Origin: UBA1672 sp033851915
GTDB lineage: Bacteria; Pseudomonadota; Alphaproteobacteria; Micavibrionales; Micavibrionaceae
Direction: 5' to 3'
Assembly (NCBI GenBank): GCA_033851915.1
Contig: JAWSVM010000005.1
Span: forward strand, 1 to 29,670
DNA: 29,670 nucleotides
The position numbers and the translations under genes were made by a program. Positions 1 to 7,778 of the stretch are shown here, piece by piece. Every line of letters begins with the position of its first letter. The stretch's first letter is position 1. The notes beneath the pieces were generated by a model. The model worked only from the letters and a program-made list of their open reading frames with translations, was not told the DNA's origin and did no database searches.

Positions 1-652
1 CAAAAAGTTTATGAAGGAAGGATTTGCTTTTTTCTAATTTCAAAGCCTCCTGCTCTTCTTTGAGGATTTTTTCTTTTTCTTCAAGCTGTGCTTTTAGCTC
101 TTCTTTTTCTTTGTCCAGTGTATCGGCTTTTTCTTTCGCGGCCTTTTCTTGATTGGCTATACGTTCCTCAAGAGCTTTGATTGATTTTTCCCAATCTCCG
201 CTGCTCCCTTCTTTTGTGTAATGTTCTAAAAGTAATGTTGTCTTACTTTGATTTTCTTGGGCTTTGCTCAAGGTATCTTGGAGTTGTTCTATTCGTTCTT
301 CAAATTGCTCACGTTCTCTTTTACGTTCTTCGTCTGTTTTACTGTTGTTTAATTCTAAGTGTTTTACTCTTTCCTTCAAAACCTCAAATTCAACGTGATT
401 ACTCACTGTTTTATTAGGTGTATTATTCTGTTTAATTGGTGTTGTATCAGTCTTGGTGTCTGTATCATTAGTGTTCACTGTATCTAGTGTTTTAACTTTA
501 TCTCCATAAACACGGATGAGTTCCGATATATCAATTTTTGGATTCCCATCGTCATCTTTTTCAACTGATATGCCTTTTTTATCTATGTGCCTGTATAAGG
601 TAGCTCTGGTTATTCCAACCATTTCGGCAGCTTTGGATATTGAAACTTGCAT
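1..652 (-). CDS. HTH/coiled-coil plasmid DNA-binding protein, C-terminus cut by window edge
   Basis: Reading the minus strand from ATG at 652 gives an open frame of 217 codons that runs off the left edge. Residues about 1-50 form a MerR/HTH_17-like domain (it starts MQVSISKAAEMVGITRATLY, then RHIDKKG), followed by a polar Asn/Thr-rich linker (about 55-90). From about 95 to the edge there is a long Glu/Lys/Gln-rich coiled coil ending in HKLF. An N-terminal HTH followed by a coiled coil is the layout of KfrA-like and 'entry exclusion 1'-type plasmid proteins, which bind DNA near plasmid replication regions; the exact family is inferred. AGGA lies nine bases before the ATG. A TATAAT (705-710, minus strand) and a perfect inverted repeat (664-701) sit just upstream, suggesting autoregulation. 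A partition or maintenance role is plausible because no parAB/repAB is present. Confidence 0.85.
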   Translation of the reverse strand, partial: MQVSISKAAEMVGITRATLYRHIDKKGISVEKDDDGNPKIDISELIRVYGDKVKTLDTVNTNDTDTKTDTTPIKQNNTPNKTVSNHVEFEVLKERVKHLELNNSKTDEERKREREQFEERIEQLQDTLSKAQENQSKTTLLLEHYTKEGSSGDWEKSIKALEERIANQEKAAKEKADTLDKEKEELKAQLEEKEKILKEEQEALKLEKSKSFLHKLF

Positions 653-663
653 GCTGTATATTC

Positions 664-701
664 CTGTATAGATACGCGTAATTAATACTGTATCTATACA
701 G
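664..701. promoter_or_regulatory. 12-bp inverted repeat, probable autoregulatory operator of the HTH gene
   Basis: CTGTATAGATAC (664-675) and GTATCTATACAG (690-701) form a perfect 12-bp inverted repeat with a 14-base spacer. It begins 12 bases upstream of the HTH protein start and lies just downstream of a TATAAT box on the minus strand (705-710), where a bound repressor would block transcription. That the neighbouring HTH protein binds it is inference. Confidence 0.6.
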
Positions 702-787
702 TGTATTATACGATTAATAAACACATAGCTGCTACGTTCACGAATCGGGCTGTATATACCTGTATAATGAATGACTAACTTCGGTGT

Positions 788-825
788 ATTATGGTGTATT
801 ATTAAACAGTACAATACACCATAAT
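788..825. repeat. 13-bp inverted repeat in the replication-control region
   Basis: ATTATGGTGTATT (788-800) and AATACACCATAAT (813-825) are perfect reverse complements with a 12-base spacer. The left arm contains the TGTATTAT-type repeat, so it may be a dimeric protein-binding site. There is no T-run, so it is not a terminator. The rest of 850-1090 is AT-rich with one weaker inverted repeat (GTGTATA at 940, TATACAC at 961), and I see no gene in it. Confidence 0.5.
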
Positions 826-1093
826 GAGTGTATTATATTGCTGTATTGATGTTTTTTTAGAAAAAATAAAACTCACAGAACAGCAGTATTTTCAATACAT
901 AGAAACAGATAATATCAAAAAGCAGGGTGTGTATCGAGGGTGTATAGTATTGTGGACTATTATACACTGTGATACTGTTTAATGGTGTTTAAGGACGAAT
1001 CAGGACTTTACACAACTTTCAAAAGATACTTTTCAGTGTCTCATTCATATCAATTTGAAAAGGGAGCGTTACGCACTCAATAAGCCATTAGAA

Positions 1094-1156
1094 TAAAAAA
1101 ACCGCAGCTGTAACTGCGGGTTTTTAAGACTAGGAGCGGTACTCCTGTAATTCAAT
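1094..1156 (-). ncRNA. Candidate antisense (ctRNA-like) RNA controlling repC
   Basis: On the minus strand a TAATAT box (1168-1163) is preceded at 17 bp by TTGCAT. A start near 1156 would give a transcript of about 60 nt ending in a GC-rich hairpin plus T-run (1119-1095). It contains a small upstream hairpin (AGGAG/CTCCT) and lies antisense to the repC leader. Plasmids of the repABC family are known to make a short antisense RNA of this size, with a rho-independent terminator, immediately upstream of repC that represses RepC synthesis. Position, orientation, length and terminator all fit; the -35 box is poor, and the RNA itself is inferred. Confidence 0.5.
1095..1125 (-). terminator. Rho-independent terminator (stronger on the minus strand)
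   Basis: CCGCAG (1102-1107) and CTGCGG (1114-1119) form a 6-bp GC-rich stem with a 6-base loop. On the minus strand it is followed by seven T residues (A-run at 1095-1101 on plus), and on the plus strand by five (1121-1125), so it could work in both directions. It would end the antisense RNA and could also attenuate leftward-derived transcription toward repC. Confidence 0.7.
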
Positions 1157-1265
1157 AAAACAATATTACCGCTCTAGCGAATCGGATGCAAGTCAAAAGT
1201 GACTTTCGCAGACCCTTTTTTGCATCTTATTCACATGGTTTTTGAAGGTCAGCTTATATATTATT

Positions 1266-2669
1266 ATGAACGATCAAATATTAAATATAGCAGAACTAAA
1301 GCAGAGTAGGGGAGGGCGCACCAGCTCTTCTTCACATCGTCAATCATTCGCACAAGCAGAAGGTTTCACAGGATTAGAAGATAACGTGAACCGTTATGAC
1401 CTTCTGTTATTGGTCAAGCGCATGGGCAAGAAAGCTGGTTTCACGCCGCGTATGATAAATTTGCTTGATTACTACATGGCTTTTACAAGAGAGATTGACT
1501 GGGAGCAGGGTAATTCCCCCATTATTTATCAATCACTTTCAAAGACCGCCCTTGATATGAATGTGTCCGAACGCCAAGTACAACGCCTAGAACAATCTTT
1601 GTTCGATGCCGGGGCTTTGACGTGGCATGATAGCGGTAATCATAGACGCTATGGCAAACGCTGTGAAAAAACAGGCCGCATCTTATATGCGTATGGTGTT
1701 GATCTAACACCTCTGGCTTATCTCAAGGCTTCACTAGAAGAAAAATTACAAGAAAAACGCATGATAGATGCGGCTTGGATGGAGACAAAACGCCAAATCT
1801 CATATTATAGAGGCCAGATAAGAGCCGTTATGTGTGAAATGGAGCTTTTAACACTGGACGGGCAGGGCGATTATACGGCTGATCTTCTCGCACTTCAAAA
1901 AGGATATGAGCCTCTGGCTATACAAATCCGCACTCATTTGAGTTTGGAGCGTGTAAGAGCGATGCTTGCAAGCCATAAAGAACTTCACAACCAAGCATTA
2001 GAGGCTCTGGACGTCCTTGATTCAGAAAAGGTGGATAACTCACTGGAAAAGAGTCAGGAAACAATAAATATGTCGCCTAAAAACGACACAGATGACGTTC
2101 ACTATAACTTTACAATAAAAAAACAATCTAATAAATTAGATACAAACACCCAATCGGGTGAAGATCGTATGGCTTCGCCCAATGCTTCCAAAAAAGCTAG
2201 TAGCGAACCTCTAGAGCTACAAATCGAAACATCTAACCAAGTCGATCTATCCCATAGCGAAGAAGAAAACTTTACTGATGAAGAAGCGTTGATCTTACAG
2301 ACAGGGCTACAGCACATCACTTTGAAACAAGCCCTCAATGCAGCGAGTGAAAAGTTCAGGGATCACATGCCGATGGAACAACGTCCGATGAATTGGAATG
2401 ATTTTGTGACAGCGGCCTATGCGATGAAGGGAGAATTGTTCATTAGCCAAGCATCTTGGGCGAGAGCATGTGGATTATTAGGGCGAACAGGTGCAGCAAT
2501 TTGTTTGCTTTTGACCGATAAAGCGCAGCAAAGAGAGGTAAAACCCGTACAAAAGACTGGTGCGTACTTCAATGCGATGATTAACCGCGCGAAAGAGGGT
2601 GAGCTTCACTTACACAACTCGATATTCGGGATATTACAGAAAGAATATGGTGATTTAGAAGCAGCATAG
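1266..2669 (+). CDS. repC: Plasmid replication initiator RepC
   Basis: This 467-residue protein has the hallmarks of RepC from alphaproteobacterial plasmids. An N-terminal winged-helix block (about 43-130) contains NRYDLLLLVKRMGKKAGFTP, then LLDYYMAFTR, then SLSKTALDMNVSERQVQRLE and SGNHRRYGKR, all typical of the RP-C DNA-binding domain. A variable polar linker (about 255-320) precedes a C-terminal domain ending in GELHLHNSIFGIL. RepC binds and opens the plasmid origin, which in this family lies inside the repC coding sequence. I chose ATG 1266 because it matches the family start; a TTG eight codons upstream is in frame, and GAAGGT sits rather far (16 bases) from the ATG. It stands alone without repA/repB partition genes and is probably controlled by the antisense RNA in its leader. 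Confidence 0.93.
   Translation: MNDQILNIAELKQSRGGRTSSSSHRQSFAQAEGFTGLEDNVNRYDLLLLVKRMGKKAGFTPRMINLLDYYMAFTREIDWEQGNSPIIYQSLSKTALDMNVSERQVQRLEQSLFDAGALTWHDSGNHRRYGKRCEKTGRILYAYGVDLTPLAYLKASLEEKLQEKRMIDAAWMETKRQISYYRGQIRAVMCEMELLTLDGQGDYTADLLALQKGYEPLAIQIRTHLSLERVRAMLASHKELHNQALEALDVLDSEKVDNSLEKSQETINMSPKNDTDDVHYNFTIKKQSNKLDTNTQSGEDRMASPNASKKASSEPLELQIETSNQVDLSHSEEENFTDEEALILQTGLQHITLKQALNAASEKFRDHMPMEQRPMNWNDFVTAAYAMKGELFISQASWARACGLLGRTGAAICLLLTDKAQQREVKPVQKTGAYFNAMINRAKEGELHLHNSIFGILQKEYGDLEAA
2030..2160. other. AT-rich segment within repC, candidate replication origin
   Basis: The linker-coding part of repC turns strikingly A-rich (runs such as ATAAAAAAACAATC near 2115) compared with the flanking sequence. 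In studied repABC plasmids the origin maps to an AT-rich stretch inside repC. Placing it here rests on that precedent and on base composition only. Confidence 0.3.
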
Positions 2670-2763
2670 AGCAGGGAATCTGCGATGTGCAGCAAACACA
2701 GCTTGCCAATGTGCTTGTATTTTTGTTTTATTGATATATCTATGATTTTAGGAGAAGTTTTAG

Positions 2764-3003
2764 ATGCCTGATAATGATTTGAATGAAGAGAAATACATTG
2801 AAGGCCAGCTTGTGGCCTTGGAGGGTGAACGCGAAGCGATCCAAGAGCAATATGACGAGGGAAACGTTTCAGAAAAAGACTATAAAGTGCTTTTGGCGAA
2901 GAATGCATATTTGGTTGCCCAGATTAAGGAACGCAATCAGCAGAGCCAAGATAAGGGCAGAGAACAAGTGTTTGAGCGTAAACGTGATCGCTTTAATGAT
3001 TAA
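2764..3003 (+). CDS. Small charged protein upstream of the coupling protein
   Basis: A 79-residue, highly charged and probably all-helical protein with no membrane segment. It is rich in Glu/Gln/Lys/Arg and ends in ERKRDRFND. AGGAGA is placed nine bases before the ATG. The stop is only 11 bases before the coupling protein start, so the two are almost certainly co-transcribed. I do not recognise the family. By position it could be an accessory mobilization protein that contacts the coupling protein or relaxosome, but nothing in the sequence proves that. Confidence 0.75.
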   Translation: MPDNDLNEEKYIEGQLVALEGEREAIQEQYDEGNVSEKDYKVLLAKNAYLVAQIKERNQQSQDKGREQVFERKRDRFND

Positions 3004-3014
3004 GGGAATGATAT

Positions 3015-5099
3015 ATGGCACAAACCAAAGCTGCGGCTCTCCGTAAATTAGGCTTTACAGCTCGACTGTACTATTTGAGTTTTGGAATCTTGGCTCTTCT
3101 CTGGTTTGGTGTCTATTCTTTTGGTTCAATAATGGGGGTCATTGATGCAACTGCATCACGTGATGTTTCTTTTAATCTTGATGGTCGTATAAATTTACAG
3201 TCATTTTTACTGACCTTTGGCGGATTATGTGCGGTGTGGTTCGCGCTTACTGGTACAAAATATAGCGTGGTAAAAGTTCCAAGGGTTTTGCCAAAGCTGG
3301 AAGGCCTAGCCGTTCTTCTATTGAGCGGCTATTTTTTGTGCCGGACTGACATACAAGGGCTTGCCGATTTTTTCCAAAAAGAAGATTTTCCTTTTATCTT
3401 TTTCTTTCTGATCCCAATATGGGCGATTATGATTTTAAGTAAGATTAATGACGGGCTTGGAGATCCACTTCAAAAAGTGCCTTCTTTTTTGTGGCATTTG
3501 ATTTTACCCGTTTTGATTATCCTAACGCCTTTTGGTGATCTTACCCCAAATATGCACATTGCCGGAGAGGGCTTTTTGGTTATTGGAGTGCCGTTCCTGA
3601 TTTTTTCCTTGCCTGTTTACTATCGTCTTGGACTTGAATACGTCAAAGAACACCCTGAATATCGTAAGATGTTTATTTTTGGCCGAGGAGGGGCAGCGCG
3701 TTGGGGCGGCCTATACTCATTTCTAAAATATGATTTTAATGATTTTATTAGAGGTAACGAGATTAGATCTGCCCCTATCTATTGCGGAAAAACACTTTGG
3801 TATGATGATGTTAAATTAAATGGGAGACATATCGGCCTTGATAGTGATTCCATGATGTTGACTGTGGCGGCAATGGGCGGGGGTAAATCTCTTTTTGCCG
3901 CGTGGAATACTCTGCTTTCATGGCGTGGTGGGGCATTTGTAGTTGATCCGAAAGGTGAGCATACGGAGAGAAGTTATGAAGTAAGGAGCGAGTACAGTGC
4001 TGCGCATGTAATTGACCCATGGGGCGATGTTAAGCATCTACATGAAGGAAACATAGGGGCAACATTTAACCCGCTTGAAGAAATAGATATTCATAGCCCA
4101 AATGCCAAAGACGACATCTTTCAGATTGTTGAGAGCTGCATCATGCAAGAGGCTGATGAAAACGCAAATTCAAAACACTTTAGAGAAAATGCTCAGAAGA
4201 TCATGACGGGGGTGATTGCCCATGTCTTGAGTGAATACCCTGAAAAAGATCATAATCTGCCCACGATTTACGACATTATTTTAACGGGATCTCCTGAAGG
4301 CACAATTAGCATGCCTGAAGCCTTTAATGTCTTGGTTGATCGTATGGCGATGAATGACACAATGGGACGCGCTCCGATGGATGCGGCTAAAGTGCTGAAG
4401 GAAGCAGGGGAGAATGAACGAGGCGGGTTCATAACAACACTTGCCACTGGATTAAGTTGGGTGAATACGCCAGTGCTAAGACCAATACTCATGAAATCAT
4501 CGTTTAAGATGAAAGATATTAAGCAGAAGAGAGAAACTGTTTACTTGGTTGTGCCGTTTGAGCATATGAAGAACCATAGCCGCTTTTTACGAATAGTGGT
4601 GAGTATGGGGCTTATGGCTTGTCGTGAACATGCAGACCATGATTACAAAACGCTTTTCTTGCTCGATGAGTTTCCGCAGCTCGGAACATTTAAGCCGATT
4701 AAGGAAGGGTTGGTTACGCTTCGAAGCCGTGACATTAAAATCTGGATGCACTTGCAAAACTTGGGACAGCTTAAAGAGCGATACGGCAATTGGCAGGATT
4801 TTATGAGTTCGTGTGATAAACAGTTTTTTGCGGTGAACGATCACGGTAGCGCGGAAGAAATATCAAAGATGCTTGGTGACTATGTTGAGCGTTGGGTTGA
4901 GGGTAAAAAAGGTGAAACCAAGTCCGTTGATAAGAACAGGCCACTTAGATCACCATCCGAGGTTATGGAAGAACTCAAGAAGGGTTCAGGGATGCAATAT
5001 GTGTTGCCCGCCGATGGTCTGCCCTTGCTTCTAAAACTTGTGCCATTTCATAAAAACTTCAAAAAATATGGGACAGTAACGGGGAATAAATTCGGGTAG
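3015..5099 (+). CDS. traG: VirD4/TraG-family conjugative coupling protein (T4CP)
   Basis: A 694-residue membrane ATPase that couples a relaxosome to a type IV secretion channel. The N-terminal ~210 residues hold about six hydrophobic segments, more than the usual two or three of VirD4. The Walker A region is AAMGGGKSLF near residue 286. DPKGEHTERSYEVR follows, and Walker B is LFLLDEFPQLG near 547, with the downstream QNLGQLKERYG typical of TraG/VirD4. It follows a small charged gene by 11 bases and converges with the traD-like gene. With relaxase and oriT nearby but no mating-pair genes, the element is likely mobilized by a helper or host T4SS. The gene name is by family; orthology to any one TraG is not established. 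Confidence 0.93.
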   Translation: MAQTKAAALRKLGFTARLYYLSFGILALLWFGVYSFGSIMGVIDATASRDVSFNLDGRINLQSFLLTFGGLCAVWFALTGTKYSVVKVPRVLPKLEGLAVLLLSGYFLCRTDIQGLADFFQKEDFPFIFFFLIPIWAIMILSKINDGLGDPLQKVPSFLWHLILPVLIILTPFGDLTPNMHIAGEGFLVIGVPFLIFSLPVYYRLGLEYVKEHPEYRKMFIFGRGGAARWGGLYSFLKYDFNDFIRGNEIRSAPIYCGKTLWYDDVKLNGRHIGLDSDSMMLTVAAMGGGKSLFAAWNTLLSWRGGAFVVDPKGEHTERSYEVRSEYSAAHVIDPWGDVKHLHEGNIGATFNPLEEIDIHSPNAKDDIFQIVESCIMQEADENANSKHFRENAQKIMTGVIAHVLSEYPEKDHNLPTIYDIILTGSPEGTISMPEAFNVLVDRMAMNDTMGRAPMDAAKVLKEAGENERGGFITTLATGLSWVNTPVLRPILMKSSFKMKDIKQKRETVYLVVPFEHMKNHSRFLRIVVSMGLMACREHADHDYKTLFLLDEFPQLGTFKPIKEGLVTLRSRDIKIWMHLQNLGQLKERYGNWQDFMSSCDKQFFAVNDHGSAEEISKMLGDYVERWVEGKKGETKSVDKNRPLRSPSEVMEELKKGSGMQYVLPADGLPLLLKLVPFHKNFKKYGTVTGNKFG

Positions 5100-5127
5100 T
5101 CGGAAGTCTTTATTAATGCCCTTAAAT

Positions 5128-5469
5128 CTAGTCTTTGTTTTTCTCATCCCTATGCTTAATACGCCGCGTTTCCGCTTCTGTTTTTGGCAGGGGATCGAGA
5201 TCGAATAAGCTGCGTTCTTTGTCCCCAATCACATAATCATCAATGAGAGCTGCGAGCTTCTTGGCAAAGGCGGAACGCGGGTTCTTCTCCATGTGAAATC
5301 CAGCCAGTCCACCCATGATGATCTTACGGCGTGTGTCGCGTTTCCTCTCAGCTTCTTTTTCTCGTGCAGAGATGTCTTTGAGCTGTGCATCTATTTGAGC
5401 AATCTTTTTCTCATAGGCCTCATTGATAGCCGCTTTCTTTTCTTCCAGTGTTAATTTGCGCTTGTCCAT
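5128..5469 (-). CDS. TraD-like accessory mobilization protein
   Basis: A 113-residue basic protein whose start is fixed by a strong GGAGG eight bases upstream of ATG 5469; an in-frame extension further upstream would run through oriT and lacks such a site. The N-terminal half is a charged coiled coil (KLTLEEKKAAINEAYEKK). The middle, RRKIIMGGLAGFHMEKNP, then ALIDDYVIGDKERSLFDL, resembles small TraD/MobC-type proteins that sit beside TraA/MobA relaxase genes. It is divergent from mobA with oriT between, the classic arrangement in Ti-type and MOBQ plasmids, so a relaxosome role is likely. It could equally be named MobC-like. Confidence 0.7.
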   Translation of the reverse strand: MDKRKLTLEEKKAAINEAYEKKIAQIDAQLKDISAREKEAERKRDTRRKIIMGGLAGFHMEKNPRSAFAKKLAALIDDYVIGDKERSLFDLDPLPKTEAETRRIKHRDEKNKD

Positions 5470-5575
5470 AAAATGCCTCCAATCCCGCGTTGACCAGATC
5501 AAGCTTACCTCGTGTTTGAAATCGAGTCCAGAAAAGTGTACAATCAGCCATAGCGCCATCCCGAAATAAGAATGA

Positions 5576-5616
5576 AGGGCGCACTTATACAAACTCGCTT
5601 CGCTAGAGTTTGTGTA
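5576..5616 (-). other. oriT: oriT of the IncQ/Ti (MOBQ) type
   Basis: The minus strand contains TAAGTGCGCCCT (5587 to 5576), the conserved nick-region core of RSF1010/R1162-type oriT and close to the Ti-plasmid core. Directly 5' of it is the expected inverted repeat: TACACAAACTC / GAGTTTGTATA (plus-strand arms 5586-5596 and 5606-5616, pairing except for one wobble). Relaxase recognition of arm plus core is well established for MobA of R1162. Strand transfer would lead into the traD/traG side. An extra copy of the arm, TACAAACTC, lies at 5709-5717. Confidence 0.88.
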
Positions 5617-5656
5617 CGATCTCAATTCCTAGCGGATGCGCGATGCGCTTAGGCTA

Positions 5657-5868
5657 TGTGCCGGAAGGCACAAAGAGAGGGTGTTGCCCCTCTCTAGTAC
5701 CCAGTGGGTACAAACTCTGACAAGGAATACCGCACACAATCCGTTTGGTATTCAAAAAGAGGGACATTCCGTTGTCATTGTCCCGTTGCCCATAAGGGCA
5801 ATAAGAGAAGTTTCGCCTTCTCAGACTGACGACAAACAAGGGTGTTTGAACCCAATGCCGATTGGCAT
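5657..5868. repeat. Run of consecutive short hairpins between oriT and mobA
   Basis: Inverted repeats follow one another with little space between: 5657-5672 (TGTGCC/GGCACA), 5674-5695 (AGAGAGGG/CCCTCTCT), 5697-5711 (GTACCC/GGGTAC), 5725-5753 (GAATACC/GGTATTC), 5761-5784 (GGGACA/TGTCCC), 5786-5801 (TTGCCC/GGGCAA), 5805-5822 (GAGAAG/CTTCTC), 5840-5853 (GGGT/ACCC) and 5855-5868 (ATGCC/GGCAT). The arm sequences all differ, so these are not copies of one repeat. Together with oriT (5576-5616) they fill the non-coding gap 5470-5881. A structured single-stranded DNA or leader RNA role is inference. Confidence 0.8.
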
Positions 5869-5881
5869 ATATGGAGTAATC

Positions 5882-7756
5882 ATGAGAACGAACGAATTAC
5901 ATGCCAGTGCAAAACAGATAGGCCGCTCTTCCGGGCGTTCTTCTGTTGCTGCGGCAGCGTATCGTTCTGGTGAGTTACTGCACGATGAACGCACAGGACT
6001 CACACATGATTACACCAAAAAAGGCGGCGTTGAGTATGCTCGTGTTTATACTCCCTATAACGCGCCGGAGGATCTGCGCGATAGGGAAAAACTCTGGAAC
6101 GCTGTAGAGAAAAAAGAGAACCGCAAGAACTCTACCACTGCACATGAATTAGAAATTGCATTTTCGCATGAGTTCAATGCGATGCAACGGCGCGAAGCAG
6201 GTCATAATATAGCGTGTGAAATTATGCGCCGTTACAATGTCGCTGTGGATATTGCCCTTCACCATCCCAATAAAGAGGGGGATGAACGGAATTTCCACGC
6301 GCATATCTTATTTACGACCAGAGGCTTTGATGAGAGTACCAAAGACGGATGGTCTAAAAATAAGTTCCGTGATTTATCAGCTGATAAAATAACGGTTGAT
6401 GGTGAGAATACCACCAGAGGAAAAGAGGAAGTTAAAGCCCTTCGTAAGTTCACTGCCGATGAAATGAACCGTATTGCCGAGCGTGATAACTTAGCTGTCA
6501 AAACGGAGCATTTAAGTTTTGAGGCGCGGGGCATTGATAAAGAACCAACGAAGAAAATGGGCGTTTCTGCAACACAGGCCGAGCGCAGAGGTGTTAAAAC
6601 TGAGCGCGGTGATATCAACCGTGAGATCAAGGCCAGTAATGATAACCTTGGAAACACCATCATTCAGCTACAAGATCAAAAGACGCTTCTTATCCTTGAG
6701 CAAAAACGCGCCCTCTTGGCATTAGAGCAAGAGCGGACGGACGGAGAAGAAGGTGAGGGCGGTGGTACATGGCAAAGCACGATTGCTACGTTTAAAAAGG
6801 AACAGAGTTTTCCATTTCATCAAAGGAGAGTAGAGCAGGTTCAAGATGAACTTGCGAAGGCTAAAGGTCAACTTGAAACAATGAGCATGATTGATCGTAT
6901 GGTAGGCAAGAAATCTGCCTTTGAAACAGAGATACAGGCCAAAGAAACAAACCTGAAAGAAGCACAGAATGCACTTGATGATATCAAGCGTAAAGGATCT
7001 GCGCAGCCGGTGGATATTAACGGACTTGACGCGCAGTTAAAGAGCATTGAGCAAGAAAGACTTGTGACGGTGCAGCGCACAGCCCAATACAAACAGGAGC
7101 AGGGCGAGGCGGCCTCACTTCAAGCACAGCTTGAAAACAGAAACAATATAGACAAGATCATTGGTGCGATTACTGGAAGAACCAGAGAACAGCAACAAAG
7201 GATTGAAAAATTACAGGGTAACATCAAGACATATGAATCTGATAAACGCCTTGAGGAAATCAAGCAACGCCAGCAAGACCAGCTTGAGCAGGATGCACAG
7301 ATGCGTCAGCGGGATAAAGATCGTTCTAATGATAACAAGGTTGAACAAGAGCCAGAACAGGACAAAACCAAAGAGCAAACTGTCCAAGAAGCAAAACAGA
7401 AATATCTAGCTGATATGGCGGCGGAGCGCGAAGAGAAAGCAAAGCAGGAGGCTATTAAAAAGGGTTATGATTATCAGCCAATGTCAGAGCGCAGCGAGAA
7501 TGATATGTCCCTTTCCAAAGATGATCGCAAAGAGGCTTACTTAGAGCGTATGGATAAACAGCGTGAGCAAGAGGCGGCTTATAAAGAAAAAGAGCGGGAA
7601 GTTGAAAAACTAGAATATGAATCTCGTCCAGAGAATAACCCTGAATTATCTGCGCAAGAAAGGCAGCAAGCCTATTTGGATCGTATGTCTTCGGAGAGAG
7701 CAGAGCAGAGCAGCGTAATAGCCCTGAACGTTAAAGGTGATATTGATCGGAGCTAA
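5882..7756 (+). CDS. mobA: MobA/MobL-family relaxase (MOBQ)
   Basis: A 624-residue relaxase that nicks oriT and carries the strand into the recipient. The N-terminal ~220 residues have the MOBQ signature: QIGRSSGRSSVAAAAYRSG with the likely catalytic tyrosine Y27, and the metal-binding histidines in ALHHPN and NFHAHILFTTR (H128, H139, H141). The remaining ~370 residues are Glu/Gln/Lys-rich coiled coil with a loosely repeated YLxxM module near the C-terminus. There is no helicase or primase domain, unlike Ti TraA. GGAG lies five bases before ATG 5882. The frame is open for 82 more codons upstream, but that stretch is the hairpin run, so it is probably untranslated. It is divergent from the traD-like gene and followed by a terminator. 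Confidence 0.93.
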   Translation: MRTNELHASAKQIGRSSGRSSVAAAAYRSGELLHDERTGLTHDYTKKGGVEYARVYTPYNAPEDLRDREKLWNAVEKKENRKNSTTAHELEIAFSHEFNAMQRREAGHNIACEIMRRYNVAVDIALHHPNKEGDERNFHAHILFTTRGFDESTKDGWSKNKFRDLSADKITVDGENTTRGKEEVKALRKFTADEMNRIAERDNLAVKTEHLSFEARGIDKEPTKKMGVSATQAERRGVKTERGDINREIKASNDNLGNTIIQLQDQKTLLILEQKRALLALEQERTDGEEGEGGGTWQSTIATFKKEQSFPFHQRRVEQVQDELAKAKGQLETMSMIDRMVGKKSAFETEIQAKETNLKEAQNALDDIKRKGSAQPVDINGLDAQLKSIEQERLVTVQRTAQYKQEQGEAASLQAQLENRNNIDKIIGAITGRTREQQQRIEKLQGNIKTYESDKRLEEIKQRQQDQLEQDAQMRQRDKDRSNDNKVEQEPEQDKTKEQTVQEAKQKYLADMAAEREEKAKQEAIKKGYDYQPMSERSENDMSLSKDDRKEAYLERMDKQREQEAAYKEKEREVEKLEYESRPENNPELSAQERQQAYLDRMSSERAEQSSVIALNVKGDIDRS

Positions 7757-7778
7757 AGATTGATAATTAGAGATTAAA

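Larger units (their letters stand above)
654..849. repeat. Phased CTGTATA / TGTATTAT iteron-like repeats
   Basis: CTGTATA occurs at 654, 664, 750 and 760, as two pairs each spaced exactly 10 bp (one helical turn), and in inverted form within 690-701. A related motif, TGTATTAT, occurs at 702, 785, 795 and 829. The copies at 785 and 795 are part of a perfect 10-bp tandem repeat, GGTGTATTAT (783-802). Such phased repeats next to a plasmid DNA-binding gene and upstream of a replication gene suggest operator, centromere-like or origin-associated binding sites; the sequence alone does not decide between these. Confidence 0.6.

Noticed and set aside
788..825. Terminator upstream of repC
   Set aside because: The inverted repeat is AT-rich with no T-run; a protein-binding site is more likely than a terminator.
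5636..5881. 82-codon in-frame upstream extension of mobA
   Set aside because: It coincides with the run of hairpins, gives no relaxase-like sequence, and the ATG at 5882 has its own ribosome binding site and matches the family N-terminus.
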